From Paracyclopina nana (taxonomy: Eukaryota; Arthropoda; Copepoda; Cyclopoida; Cyclopettidae): DNA of 64,000 nucleotides. The position numbers were made by a program, and so were the translations under genes. Under the pieces are notes generated by a model, which saw only the letters and a program-made list of their open reading frames with translations, did not search any database and was not told where the DNA came from. The stretch lies in the NCBI GenBank assembly GCA_019096065.1, contig JAGUCH010000003.1, forward strand, positions 4,278,001 through 4,342,000, given 5' to 3'. This document shows positions 21,420 to 34,900 of this stretch, piece after piece. Within the stretch, counting starts at the first letter, position 1. Every line of letters begins with the position of its first letter.

Positions 21420-24400
21420 TTACATGTGTAAAGTGGAGAAAGAGACATTAATTAAGATTGATTTGTGTAGCACCCCCTTGCCAACTACGTCTGTTTTTGG
21501 TATTTCAACTGTCACACCTTCTCTTTTAGCCACAAACCGCAAGACGCCGATTCTGTGATACTGCAAGAACGGAACATCATCGTTGTAGTATCGTTCAGTG
21601 ATGTACGGCTTACAAACGTATGCATCAGGTTTCACATCCACGACTTCGAAGAAATTGTTGGAGCCATTGTGCCTCGCATAGATCAAAGTGTCTGAAGAAT
21701 TGGACATTCGGTTCTTGCTTGAGATCGTGACTCGCCTCTTGCATTTGTGGTCGCAGAACTTGTTGATATAGCATTTTTGCATTAAAGTTTTGCTAAAGGC
21801 ACACGTATTGTTTGTTATTATTTTCTTGATGTATTGAAAACTCGCTTCGAATGGTTCAGCACTTATTTCGTCTAATCTTTTTTTCCTCCGCACCTCGGGT
21901 AGATGATGGAAAATGTGCGTGTTGTATGTGCAATTCGTGGCTTTGAAGGCTGTTTCATACATTCGGTACCAATTCTGATGTAGTGTTTCAAGGCACACCC
22001 CAGCGACAAGAAGTGCATCATATTCAGGCTGCGGTAAAAGAGCGGCCATCATCAAATAGGTGAAGAGCAGCCATACTTGTCGAATGAGCTTGTTTTTCAA
22101 GCCTGGCAAAGCATTCGCAAATGCTAAGAACCCGCAAGTAGCAATACTGATATATTCTTCGGCCTTATAGTGAATCAGTGATGTCGCCATTTTTCGTGGC
22201 CGACGATTAAATTCACATGGTATTAACATTTGCGACCAGTCTTCATCGAAGGTGTCAACAATGTCTTTACTTGCCTTTGAAAACTGCTCTTTTCCAGATT
22301 TGGGCTCAAGAATGGTGTTAATTATTTTCTTGCAGACACCCAAGCCTAAATTGTGAAAAGGTTCGATGTCACAGGTTTCTACCAAATCAACACCTGGGTC
22401 TTCAATGAGGACAGACACATCTTTCACCCCAAAGGTAACCTTTTCAGATAGTGGGGGTTTACCTTCGTTAGCCTTGATCTTGTCGTAGATGTCTAGAAAC
22501 TGTGAGTGCGAACGTCTCGCAATGCCAACAGTGTTAGCGGGGTAGTAAACTGTGCTCGAGCGTTTTTCATCATCATCAGTCCTTTGATATTTTGTTCTCT
22601 TTGCAGTGGGCTCATCGCCATCATTATCATCCAACCGCTGCTGCTGCCTTTCCACACGCCGTCTACGATGCATCTCTTCTTTAGCCTTCCTTTTCAAGGT
22701 TACACTAGACGCCAAACACCGATCACAGGCGCAGAAGCCGGTGTGACCCTTAATGCACTTAATCTTTGCCCTCATTGGGCTATCGGCAATGAAATGACGC
22801 AGATAGAAGCACTTAGCATATGCATCTCGAATCATTAACTGCAACATTTTGAGCACTGATGTTTCCTTGTTCTTGCGGTGAATGAACACACCAGTGGTGT
22901 AGACGGACTCACAATTGGCAAAACGGGTGCACAATATAGTCATTTGATCCACGCCGGACACTGACAAAGGGACGCCATCCATACAGAAATCGTAACTAAA
23001 CATGTACGGCTCTTCAGTGATCGGCTCATCATGGAGTAGTTGATGGTAATTGTAGACATCTTCCATGTTTGAATATGTCCACACAGAAAGCGTCTCATAT
23101 TTGGCACGTGGATATTTGCTTTGTGGATAGTGCTCGCCTTTGTAATAAATCCTTGATGTGAGCGGTCCGTTCCTCTTACGCAGTTCATACTTCATAATGA
23201 TCCTGGGTGTGATCTTAAGTAACCTTCGACGAATGGTTGCATAGCTTTGAAGGCCTCTATAGAATGGATACGCATTCCGAACCGCACGTTGCTTGTCCCA
23301 CATTAGTTTGCTGGCACGCTCTGTCAAATTCAGTTTGCTGCAGTCGCTGAGAAAAGTTCGTTCCAAGAAATCGTTTCTTGCTCTTGATGTTGGTTGCTGC
23401 ATCTCACGTAAATAGTCATTGCAGGTGTCCTTGTACGTTTTATCAGACCTGCTAAAGTGGTAGTTGAAGTCAGCCTAAGTGAAGGAAAAATTTTCCTCCG
23501 ATGAGTTGCTTGATGTTTGAGATAAGTTAACCTCGGGCGCAGAAAAGTGGACACTATCATGAGCATTGCCGTCATCCTCCTCAATTGAGATGTTATCGTA
23601 ACATTCAGCAGTCATTAATGGTTCCTAAAATTTTATTATTTTAGCAAAACGTTTATAATCGCAAATTACAAAAGAAGTCTAAATCACTCACTTCCTCGTT
23701 ATCTTCTGTGGAATCAGCCGAATCCAGAATGACGTGAATTGGGTCAAGTCCGCCCAAGTCATCATCTTCGCTGTTGTTGTCTTCGTCATCTGCTTCCTGC
23801 TGTTCAAACTGAAGCACATCATCATGCTGCAAGAACGTGTAATCAAATTTGCGTTTTCGCCTCATCCGCGCAGTCTCAATGATTTTGTCCTCTTCTGCAT
23901 TGAAGTACTCTTCATCTTGCAGTAGCTCGTCAGTAATTTCTGTCTGCAGCGCCTCTTCTCTGTCAAATGATTGCTGATGGAACGTTCCTCGTTGCGATTC
24001 ATTGTACTGGCTTGCTTCGTCCATCAATTCCTCGTTAATGGCTGTTTCAACACAAGCTGCCACTCGTACCTTTTTAGCAGGAATATAATATCGTTGATAG
24101 AAATAGGGATCAGCTCTCTTGACATGGAGTGGGTCAGAGGTGAATAAATTGTCAGGAGCTAGGTACGACGGACGTGTCGGTTCATAAATGGGTCCATTGC
24201 GGTATCTCTCAAATGCAGATTCTCCAGCAGATGGGCCTGGTGCTGATTGAATCATTCCTTGGGCATTAAGGTACCGTCTGCCTTCTTCTAATATTTGGTT
24301 CAGTTTTTCACGTTCTTTATGAGACTGTGGTGGGGCTGGAAATACCATTGATGCCGCTTGTTCTTCTTCTTCAAGCTCAGTCTCCGCTTCATCATTCTCG

Positions 24401-25083
24401 TCGTCGCCGCTGTCATTCCCTGTTGGGCCTTCCTCGTTGTCACCGTCGTAATAGCCAAGTTGAGACAATGAATTGCCTCTATCAACAAAATAATTTTCGT
24501 TGTCATCATCTCCTTCAAGTTGTTGCGACAGGCTATTGCCATGATCCACGTAGTCAGGTTCAGCAGTAGGTGAATGACTAGTTGAAGTAGCAACAGCTGC
24601 ACTTGTTGATGGCTTGGCGCGTTTCGATGTGAACACTTGTGACGCATCATCAACAACGAGGGACACTTGTCCATCACTATCGATTATTGGCGGTGGAAGT
24701 GGAAGCAGCGCTTCGCTGAACGTAACCTTTTTCACCTTTTTCCGAGATGAGTCTTTATTCTGACCTTCGGTTGACGTATCAGACTCGCTAACATGAGTGA
24801 CAGGACTGCTGCTGCCGCTGTTGTTGGAACTGCTGTCTCCTGTGTCATTGCCGCCAAGCTGTTTTCGCACCTCTTTGATTAGCCGCTGATTTCGCTCCAG
24901 GAAGTTCCTATCATCTGGCGTGATGAAAGAGACGCCGACTTTTCGCATTTCCATTAGCAGATTTGGATTATTTTCATGGCCGGCCTTTGCCAAAAATGAA
25001 GCAAATTCGGCATCCTGCTTTCTCAATTGACGTCGCTTCTTTTGTCGCTCTGCCGGTGTCAGGGACGGTCTCGATCGTGTCAT
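21420..25083 (-). CDS. EnSpm/CACTA-like transposase of element A
   Basis: Three exons (25083-23692, 23624-23532, 23474-21420), with introns of 67 and 57 bp, give an uninterrupted 1179 aa frame. An in-frame TAG just before exon 3 is removed by the second intron. The first 500 or so residues are acidic and low-complexity with a basic start (SLTPAERQKKRRQLRK). The catalytic part has the blocks of the widespread animal EnSpm-like transposase family: MDGVPLSVSG (first Asp), DSPMRAKIKCIKGHTGFCAC with CDRC (Cys pair), EPFHNLGLGV (the D-x-MH position, here Phe for Met), CEFNRRPRK, HYKAEEY, and HIFHHLPEVR...LDEISAEPFEASF. It would cut and join the element ends in the nucleus. Catalytic residues are inferred by position only. 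Confidence 0.8.
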
Positions 25084-25630
25084 TTTTGCATACCTGAAAT
25101 GAATTTAATATATCGTTAATGAAATAAATTAAATTCACGCCAATTTAATTTTTCCGCCAAATCACCATTCGTTAAAAATTATCGGCCGGAATCATCGCCA
25201 TCTTTACTTCAACGACTGAATAAGGTATTTTTTAGGCCTCAAAGCGGGAATCTTTATTAAAATCTTACGTGTACGAGCACAAGGAATGTCCGGATTGATA
25301 TTTCGTCGTCACTTAGCCTTAATGGCCACCTAGAAAATCGTTTCTTCAAGTTCGATAATTTTGCGCTCGAGTAATTCGCCGAAAATTGTAAGATTATGAG
25401 CAGCTGTTGTTAATACTGTGCAGCTGCTGCCGCTATAACGCTCTGCCGAGCCCGCCCGCACATCACTCCACTTACGAAGCCGCGCCGGCCGATTCAGCCA
25501 AAACTGCCCCGCTCTCTATGTACTGCCCAAAAGCGACGCCAACCAAAATTCATCCGCCATTTTTTCAGGTAAAAACAAACTTGACGAAACCTTCCAAAAC
25601 TTCGAAAAGCTACGATAAAGCTGACCAGGC
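25084..25630. promoter_or_regulatory. Central bidirectional promoter of element A
   Basis: 547 bp lie between the two divergent start codons of element A, and both genes must be driven from here. The half nearer the transposase is AT-rich and the half nearer the second gene is more GC-rich. No repeated operator-like palindrome as clear as that in element B was found. Confidence 0.55.
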
Positions 25631-28600
25631 ATGTCTGGGAATGACCACCCAGATGTCATTGACATCATCAGGACTTCGTTGCCGACATTTGCGACCCCTC
25701 ACGCAGTCTACGACCGCGTAATTGTTTGCGAAATCGATAGCGAGTCGGCATTCAAAGTTATTCCTTTGAATTTCACCGATGTGGCTGGGAAATCGTTCAG
25801 GGATATCTACCGATTCAACCCAGAGTACGAGTTGCAGCCGAACAATCGCATCGCCTTCAGAAACGTACTCATTGGGAGTGATGGAACGTCGACTCGTTGG
25901 GCGATTTTCGCGAGAATCGAAAAAGGTAACATTCATATACTTTTACTTGACACGGAAAGTTAACATTACCACTTATATAGGCACCAGCGAAAATTTCATC
26001 AACACGATCATCCGAGAGCTCAACGCTGTGTTGAGGAAAGTCAAGCCCAACCAGCGACAATCCTACTACGTGAAAACTATGGTTTTCAATTGGTTGGAGA
26101 AAGTCGCCAAGGACTTCAATTACCCTGCAAGGGATGAAAAGGCCAACAAATTCTTTGTGGCTAGATTTGGGGCAAGGACCACACGAGGACGAGCAACGCC
26201 TTATCCCATGACTGCAAGCGAGCCTGAGCCAGAGGTAGTTATTAAAATAACGTTAACTTAAATACTCAAATGTGACCTCTTTTTCTATTTTGCAGCCTTC
26301 ACCATTCAAAAAGGTACCGACAACGAAGACTCCAGCGGCCAAAAAGTCCCCTGTGAAGAAGGCAGTGAAACGTTTGGTTTCACCCAAACCTGGTCCTTCT
26401 CATGCTTACAAGCCTGTAGTTACGACTGTTAAGGGCAAGTCTGGATCGGCAAAGAAAACGCTTGGCGGAAAAGCTACGCCAGCTAAGAAGACTGCAAAGG
26501 CGAGTCAACCAACGATGGCAAAGGACGTCCAAGTTAAGATTGCCAATCTTGATTTGGCCATTAACTTGCCACCTGGGACCACATTATCCCCTGCCAAGAT
26601 AACGACGCCGGACGAAGAGTCAGTCATTCCCGAGTACAGCATCGCCAGCACAACTTCATCAGAGGATCAGCAAGACGACGATTTTGTACCTCCGCCGCTG
26701 GTTAGACAGCTGACTATGATGCCGCCGCCAGAGTCAACAGATAGAACGACAAGGGTGCAAGCTGCCAAAAAAGCTGCTGAAGTAACTGATAAGGTCAGTG
26801 AACCATCTCGATTCGTAAAAGGACAACCAAAGGCTAGCCCAAGGCAACAACTCACTATGCCACCTAAGCAGGCTTTGCAAGGTGAGAACCTGCTGACAAG
26901 CTCATTAGAAAGAGCCGTTGAGGCAGCTCACATCAGCCCAAGCGTGAGCCCAATTACGCCTGTCAGCATGCAGGCACTGGATGTTTCTGCTGCTCTCCAC
27001 AACATCAAGGATGAGCTTTGTGCTCGCATGGATGAGCATGGCCAACAGATTGCCGTTGACTTTGGAGCAGCCCTAAAAAACTTCTTAAGAGATGAGCTGC
27101 CAAAAGCTATTCGTGATGCGATTGCTCGAGAGAAGTTGGCAATGGCGAGCGGGAAGGCACCAACTGACGCTGCTACTAAGCAGACTTTATCGGTAAGTGG
27201 TTAAAAATCTATGATAAGTTATCAAATCATTAAGCTACCTTTTTATGTCCAGAAAATGGACGGAAAACTAGACAATGTCATTACTAAGCTCGATGATATG
27301 GCAAAGAACCAGAAGAAACTTGACGACAAGGTGCAGTTGCTTGGGGAAACTGTTGCAGAGCGCAGAGCTACTGCAGTTGGAATGATTGCGCAGATCCTGC
27401 CATTCAAGACATGCGGGCGCCAATTGGACATCTTTTTTGCCTCCTCACTTTGCCGCAAGTATCTCCTCTACTACTTGCAGCCGCTTCTTGAGTGCTTGGA
27501 TGAAACCAACTTGATGAGTGCAATTGCCAACAAAGTCATCAAGAACATCCTGTGCCCATTGGCCGCTGGACATTGCGCCTTTGGTGATACTCCAAAGTAC
27601 GTTGTATGTTTACCTAATGCTAACAAAACTAAAACTTTCTCCCTTTTTCAGTGGCATTAGAAAGATGCTTTGCTACAAACGTGTGTTGCCTCAGCCCTTT
27701 GCGGCATGGGTTCTTGGAAGCGTCATCCAGTACGTCCGAAAGACTTATGACTTGAGAGGCCAGTCAGTTAAGGAGAACTTCCTCTCCTGCAAGGGAGCGA
27801 TGCAGAACAAGTTGTCGAATGATCGACAAAAAATTGTCAAATGTGCAATTGAGAATGCACCGACTGTTGCCGATACTTGTGATGTCCTCTACAACCTCGA
27901 CATGGAGTTCCGTGCTGACATGCTTGTAATGTTTCTTTGCTCTTATTTTACGCCAAACAGTAGCTTAACCATTTGCAAATGTTTAGCACGCCATCCCAGA
28001 GGAAGTGACGGTTATGACTCGCGCCGAATATGACGCCCACATCAAAGAGCTGAAGCCGGTGGAGCGTAAGCTGGAGGTGGAGGAAAGAGGAGCACGGCCG
28101 GTCAATAAGGAGTACTCTAATGACCCCGACATCATCTTCAAAGATGCTTTGGAAGATGCTAAGAGTGTCATCTCAGAATTGGATATGTTCCGACTCATTA
28201 GGATTCTCGAGGTCATTACTAAAGAGAAGAATCGGTTCAATGAGACCAATTTGACTGTCGGGGTAAGTGAAACAAACATTGCGCAGGACAGAATTGTCAG
28301 TAAATGATTGAATCATGTTTCAGATCGCCAAAGAGTATGATGACCTCGTCGTCAGTGGCCAACTCGAGCTGAAGGACGCTGTACAGCGCTTCAACATGAA
28401 TGACGCCAATTTGTTGGCGGATGATGACGGCTTGGCTGAGCTGCCTCAAATTGATCCGGAGGAGGAGGAGCGCTTTGAATTGCAGGACCCTGAAGAAATG
28501 CTCTCTCAAGAAACTGGCATTAATGATCCAAAGCCTACAACTTCAAGGAAACGTACTGTTGGTGAGCCTGACAAGCCTAAGAAAAAGAGGAAAAGGATCT

Positions 28601-29252
28601 GCACATCAGCTCGTTCTCAAAGGAAAGCCGACAAGAGGTTCAAGAATGTGCAAGCAGCTAACAAATCTAGCACCGTCGACGAATCACGGGTAAGTGCTAC
28701 TTTTTAATCACACGTCAGTAGCGTTCAAGTTTCAATAATGACTGTCTTAGGATGAAAGAGAATTTGCTGCCAAAATGAAAAGCGTCAATGAGATGAAATT
28801 CAAGAAATTGCAAAAGAAGCGTAAAGAAGAAGAGGACAAGTACGAGTCCGGGAATGAGACTGAAGAGGATGAAAGCGAAGAAATGGTAGAGGAGGAAAGT
28901 GAGGACACTGACAGTGATGACCAGTCAGCAGGAGAGCCTGCTGAACAAGAACAGCAAGTTGCTGAAGAAATGAATGTCGCCAGTCCACAAGACGACAATG
29001 CTGCAATTGATGACAATGTGGCCAATGAAGGACAAGATGCAAACGCACCCAGTGCTGATCCTCTTCCTCCACCTGTAAGCCCACATCCTACTAGCTTTTA
29101 ATAACCTTTTCAATCATGCACAGGCTACATTAACTTTGTAATCGCAACTTTTACAATTTTACTTTGGAGAATTTTTACAACTCTAATGCAATCAATTTTT
29201 AATGTTACTTATGAAGTTCATTCCATTTTTACAGGCCGAATTTCTGGATTAA
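25631..29252 (+). CDS. Second (accessory) protein of transposon A, unknown function
   Basis: Nine exons keep frame for 1015 aa: 25631-25925, 25981-26234, 26296-27192, 27253-27596, 27652-27925, 27987-28262, 28324-28689, 28751-29074, 29235-29252. I cannot name a family. The layout is: an N-terminal domain of about 98 aa beginning VYDRVIVCEID; a helix block RELNAVLRK...VFNWLEKVAKDFNYPAR; a Lys/Pro/Ala-rich linker resembling histone-H1 tails; a coiled coil (KLDDMAKNQKKLDDKV); a helical domain starting IAQILPF and running to FGDTPNGIRKML; then a charged C-terminus with NLS-like KKKRKR and a very acidic tail. The VYDRV, NWLEK and PF...FG-x-x-PN blocks recur in the second gene of element B, with two introns at the same site and phase. 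A DNA-binding partner of the transposase, like TnpA of Spm, is the likeliest role (inference). Confidence 0.78.
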
Positions 29253-30665
29253 GATTATTTGCGATGCCATCATCATTGAACCTCCGGCCATTCGACTCAC
29301 CTGAAAAACAAGATAAAGACAGCAAAATGATTTGAAGAAACATTTCAACGGATAACTAGCAGCGATTAGCACAATGGTGCGAAAAAGAGGAGCAAACGAA
29401 AATTTATGTGGTCAGCAATGGCGCCACTACAGTGAAAAGCAGCAGTTGCGAGAAATTATTGTGACGAATGATGTATGGCTCCTCATATTTCTTATTCATT
29501 ATGATATTGAATATTGGCAGAAGCGCATTGAAATGAAATCATTTCAATGATATTAAAGTAACTTTCATGCCCAAAATATGCGTTCAACAATAAATATATG
29601 CTATTTCAAAAATCATCACAATTTCAGTTCAATTTAGGTATTTTTAAGGTGTTACATGATGTAAACTTAGTAAGCCAAAATAGGTTAGGTTAGGGCAGCG
29701 GATTTCAGCGGGTAGGGCCCGCCTGCTAGGGATCCCTGGCAGGGTTTACTCGAAAAGGCTACATAAAGTTTCAATTAAAATGCAGAGTAAGGTCTACAAA
29801 AAAGTTCATTGTGACTCTTACTTGCGTTCTGAAGTAATCCATAAATCGAATCTTTAAAGCCTACATAAGCACTATTTAAAGACACCATTTAAGTTTCAGT
29901 TAAGGTTCAAAATCGTATGTTGAGCGTTACTGTATACAGGCTTATAAGTCTACTTAAAAGTTCACGATTTGAGTCATGACCGAAACCTTACACTGACTTT
30001 CGTGTTTACTGGGGCTACTAAATACCGCACACTACTAAATACCACACACAGCAAGAAAAAAATGCAAACCACAGTAAATTCATCAGTTTTGGCGTAAAAA
30101 CTCATTTTCATTATTGGAACCAGGCTATAGCTGGTTTGTTTTCTTTTTTTGAGATTGTTTTAAGGTTTTAAGAGTAATTTTACTGCTTTTTTTAGAACAA
30201 GTATTCACTTAGTGTGCGGTATTTAGTATGTGAATACTAAATACCGCAAGATGTAAATTTGGTTCAAAAGTGACATGTTTTGCCAAATTATCAATTTAGA
30301 AAAATAACTCCGAGTGGCTTGTGATGCTACTATGCCTTTCTGATACTTCGCAAGTTAGCCAATTTGGGGTAAAAAATGTAACATCATTCGGTTTAATTTC
30401 ATCCTTTAATTGTCAATTCACATCATTTTTTGCACAGATTCTTTTCAAATTATATGCTTCCTCCATTACAGAAACACATCCTTTGATTTATTCATGACTA
30501 TATAGCTTATCATAAAACTCAGTAAGGCAGGCGGTAAGCAAAGCAAGGCACTTTGGAAGCTCACAATTCAGTAAGTATTGAGCCGATTGGAGGGTTTGAT
30601 TAGTTCATTGATACAATATGATATTAAAAGTAGTGTGCGGTATTTAGTAGTGTGCGGTATTTAGT

Positions 30666-31967
30666 AGTCGTAAGAATTTCCCTAAACTGCGATGACACAT
30701 ATAAGGGCCCTCATAAGGGCCCGAGGGTCTGAGGACAAAACCCTTTGGCACAGTGAGCAACCCTGGGCTAGACCTTACAAATTATCCTTAACATTTCCAG
30801 ATAGCTCTTAGTACCTCAAGACTCACTCTTCACTTTAGCGAGATTTCCACAATTGTTTTCATATTGTTAAATGTTTGCTATGAAACAAGGGAATGTGAAA
30901 AGTGGTAAATTGATAAAATAATCTATCATGAGGACTACCTTCAAAAAGAGTAAGTATTCAAATATGCATGCATTTACCCTGTCAATTTCATATTGAGCCC
31001 TGACTATCGATTCAGATTGCCCGTAATTAATTCTAAATGCTTACGCGATTTCACTGGGTGAAAACTGCATGCATATACCGCAAAACGAGGAATGTGTTTG
31101 ACACGAAGATGCATCCAATTTTCCGTGGGGTCATAAAAATTCTTGCCCGCGGAGGCAACTAGCAAATCAATTTGGTGTTGCAATAACTGGAGCTAAGTTG
31201 ATTAAACCGAGATTCCTGCGTCTGGTTCACAGCCCCGCAAGTGGAATTTGGGTATTTGGCACCCACAGAAATGAGCCCTTGGGCCATTTCAATTTGCTCC
31301 TGGCAAGAAACGCGTCTCACGCCTGTCAGCTTTGAAAGGGTTCGTTCTGTTGCAGGGATCTCACCATAACTTATGGCAGAGCAGAGCTGTGGGGGTCGTT
31401 AAAAAAAGGTTTGACCCAGCCAATTTCTGAGCTGCAGCCTAATTATAACGGCGGAAATTGTAGTACTACATTGCGGACCCTAATGTCTCGGTCAATTGCG
31501 CGAGGATTACCGCTCGCCTGCGCGGTGGTACAAGGTGCTCCGAGATTGCAGACAATTTGAGTTTCTGACCGCCAAATTGTCTAACAAAATTTGAGCAAAA
31601 ATGAACTGTCCACAGTGGGGCAAACATTTATGGCGCATTCATCCATAAAAGGGGGCTATGGTTTCTTTTTTCAATAAGTAGCAGAAGCAGGCACTTTTCT
31701 CCATCAAGATTGCATTTTTCGGTCGTCGATGCAATCACCGAATTCCTATGTTGCTGCTCAAGCATTTTGTTGGGTGAAAATGGAAGGTGAGACCGGTGGT
31801 GGTGTCTCGGTGTCCCGCTGTGCACAATTCAGTCTTCTTTGAACGAGGAGCGCCTTGCCATACCACAGCACTTCTACACGGCCAACGCTATTTCCAACTC
31901 TTGGTGTGTTGAAAAAGTGGCCAGTGGGTCTTCAGCACCGAACATGCCAACAACTGCTTGAACAATA
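30666..31967. other. Intergenic region upstream of the four-jointed homologue
   Basis: About 1.3 kb between the ACTAAATACC repeat element and the first four-jointed codon. The second half (about 31020-31960) has higher GC and less repeat character than its surroundings. As fj is a patterned developmental gene, this stretch is the natural place for promoter and enhancer sites, but no specific site was identified. Confidence 0.4.
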
Positions 31968-34900
31968 ATGGTAAACATCCTAGACTAATGAATTACACAA
32001 ATCTCTGAATTCATTGTATATTTGCAGGCTGACGACTACGCGAAAAAAGGCGAATTGCCACTATTCTACTATGACGAATCAGCCAAGCATTCTATGACGA
32101 CCAGGCGAAAATTGCTCTGCTTGCTATCAATAGCGGCTCTGGCGCTCACCAGCATACTGCTCATCAGCGAGCAATTACTAATGAGACACTTATCAAGGAG
32201 CAGCGCCTATGATGAAGTGACCCTTCAAATTCTACTCCAAGAGACCGGGTCGCCGCTAGATGGCGTGCTAGACGACCCCAGCCTCTTCTGGAATGACACC
32301 CTGGAAAAGTGGGTGTCTCCCGGTCCCTCTGAGGACCAAGTGCAGCTCCAAATGCAAGCTCTGCGCCAAAGCATCCCAGTGAGGGCGGACCTGCCAGATT
32401 GGCTGCATTGTGGGCGAGAGAAAAATAGGCTGATCCATTTCAAGGATGGGAGTCAGGCGTGCGCGCGCTTCCGGCCTCGCCATGACGAGTTTGTCCAGGG
32501 CGAGGTCATGGCCTTCCATCTAGCGAGGCTTCTTCGCATCTCTCACACTCCAGCCGTCGTTCTTTCTGAGGTATGCAACATACTTTGTATTTCACACGCG
32601 CACTACAATTATTTCTGACTCCTAATGGAAACTCGGGAGTTGGGCTCGTTGCTTACGCGCAAAATTGAAAGTTACTATATTACTATGATTACAGTAGCAG
32701 TCCAATAGCATTCGGCGAATTTAAAAATATTGCCTTTCAAGTAATTTCTATTATTTGCCATATTTATGATAATCTGCCAAAAGATAGTCGTACGTAATGA
32801 GCCGTCCCTTTTTACATTAGGGATGAGTGTAACTTGAGATTTTCTTACAAATGGCCATGGATGAATGTGAGCATCCGGCTGCGCAGAAATGGAAAAACAT
32901 TGTACCCCACCAAAATAAATCGGGTCATTTTTGGCGACGTCGACTCAAGGTTCTCTCAAGGATTATTGACTTGATCTTAAATATTTTCGACTTGTATTTG
33001 CCAACCAAGGAGATGATTTTAAGATTGAAGTACTTGGCACATTTAGAATTTTTGTACTTTACAAGTCAAGGCCAAGTCGAAAATTAGTACGTCAACCTGG
33101 CGCTGCCGTACTACAGACGGCAGATTCTGAAAGTACCAATAATAAACCGCTTGTTGATCTTGGCATAGTTTGGCGAGATCCTTGCAATCCTCAAGTTGTC
33201 TACATTTAGCTTTTGAAATCTAGTTGCTGCCAAGGAGATGATATATGGCAGAGTTTTTAGATTTTGCATTGAATTGGTGCCAAATAATAATGAAAATATA
33301 TTTCTCTTAGCATATTCTTGTTAATTTTCTTAATATCTTTCAATAATTTGCATATCATAGTCAATTACTAAATAATAATTGCAACCGCCTCGAACTCTGA
33401 CGGTGGCGCGCACGACGATAGACTGGCATCATCTTCAAAAATCGGAATAATTGGCTATTAAGACCTGCCGAGGCTAAGGCGATAATCGTAGAGTAGAGCT
33501 CATTCACTTGGCCTCCTTCTGGGAAGAGGCTCCGCCATCAGATGAAGAATCGGTAATGTATTGGCTTGGAATTTCGGAGATTTCGGCAGCATTTGCCGAG
33601 GGAGTCTGAAAGCAAATGTAGAAGGGTGTAAAGATTTGATTGCATGCTTATTGGTAAAAGGAAAAGTCAAGATTAAAGGAATAAAAATTGCATGATTTCT
33701 TAAAAGCAAGGAATGTGGGGACTCACTGGGGGACTAATCTCCTCTTCTTCGTAGTCAGACTCGTAGTGGGTGACGTCGGCCTTTTCAGCATCAGCCTTGA
33801 ATAAATGAAAGAATCATGTAAGTATGGCAGATTATTGGCAGCTCCTTTCAATATACTTACTGTTCCTGGTGTCGGCGGACTGTCTGGCTCAAAGGCCGCA
33901 CTCAAATTTTTGACAGCCTTCTGCCTTTTGCCTTTGGCATCAACTGCGGTTGCTTTCTTGCCTGAACCTTTCAATTTCACGCCTTCCACCTGTACGTCAG
34001 GCAAGTAGGAAGAGGCATCGGCCGAGTACTTCTTGACCAAAGTGTTGATGTTGGTTGTCTCATTGCACACTTCCTTGTACAACCTTGGCAACTACAGTCA
34101 AATATAAATAGGTTACAATCTGAACTTACATTTCTCAAGAGAGTATTTGCTTTGAAAGTGCTGGAACTTACCTCTGGTAGATTTTTCAGTCGCATAATGC
34201 TCAAGTTCTCCCAATCTTGTCCCATGAGATGAGCTGCAACAATGACGTGCCTTATCACCTCCTTGACATCCAACAGTTCATGGCTGTTGTTGTTGAGAAC
34301 TGCCAAGATCTCCTCGCTGCTGGTAGCAATACCGGTAAAGGCTGCTTTGCCAAACTCGCTCCTCTTCATCGTTGCAGCCAGGTGTTCATCAAAGCTCGGC
34401 ACCACCTTCTTGGGATCTCTATAGTGATAATTGGCTTGGTGGAACTCGTAGTCAGATTCCGCAACTGCCCTTGCTGCTTCTTCAATGTTGGCCGACCGAT
34501 TTCCAGCAGTAGTCACCATAGTGCCACGATCAGTATTAAACATGGTGGCACAAAACTGGTCAATGTCACTGATGTGCTTGCCCTCCGGTGCATCTCTCAC
34601 CTTGTACAAGTCTTGGAGGGCTGGAACGATGCTCTTGTCAATCATTGAGTGCACACCATCGGGAACCGGGCGCTTGATGAAAAACAAGTTCTTGAGAGAG
34701 CTGTAAGAGCAAATAGAAGCGTAGCAATTCTTTCTTAACATGGCAAAGTTGCAATGGCACTTGGGGATCAAAAATTACAATGAATACTTAATTACTTAGG
34801 GTTTTTCCCAAAGATCATGTGAGCTCGAGCCAATGTAGTAAACAATGTATGCATGACACCTTTCGCCATCGTGTAGTTGAGCGTTGACAGGGGCTGACCA

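Larger units (their letters stand above)
21030..30014 (-). mobile_element. Transposon A: two-gene EnSpm/CACTA-like DNA transposon, apparently intact
   Basis: The element is 8985 bp. The left end CCCCACTAAACA (21030-21041) and the complement of the right end, CCCCAGTAAACA (up to 30014), differ at one base in 12. The neighbouring subterminal sequence on both sides repeats AAACTTT and AAAGTCA-type words. The 2 bp flanks are CT on both sides (21028-21029 and 30015-30016), a plausible target duplication. Inside are a transposase gene on the minus strand (25083-21420) and a divergent second gene on the plus strand (25631-29252), separated by a 547 bp central promoter region. Neither gene has a frameshift or internal stop after splicing, so the copy is probably young. 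Strand is given as that of the transposase. Confidence 0.82.
20993..30665. repeat. ACTAAATACCGCACA-repeat element, interrupted by transposon A
   Basis: The motif ACTAAATACCGCRCAC occurs at 20993-21008, then twice in tandem just after transposon A (30017-30032 and 30034-30049). It recurs in both orientations at 30212-30248 and twice inverted at 30633-30648 and 30650-30665. The double copies at 30017-30049 and 30633-30665 are nearly perfect inverted repeats of each other (33 bp). With transposon A (21030-30014) removed, the pieces form an element of roughly 690 bp with terminal motif arrays. I read it as an older non-autonomous DNA transposon into which A inserted. Family unknown. Confidence 0.6.

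Noticed and set aside
22506-22838. Plus-strand open frame inside the element A transposase
   Set aside because: Antisense shadow of the transposase exon, with no homology signal.
21030-30014. Reading transposon A as a host gene cluster
   Set aside because: Inverted ends with matching flanking dinucleotide, a transposase, and the same two-gene plan in element B make a mobile element the simpler reading.
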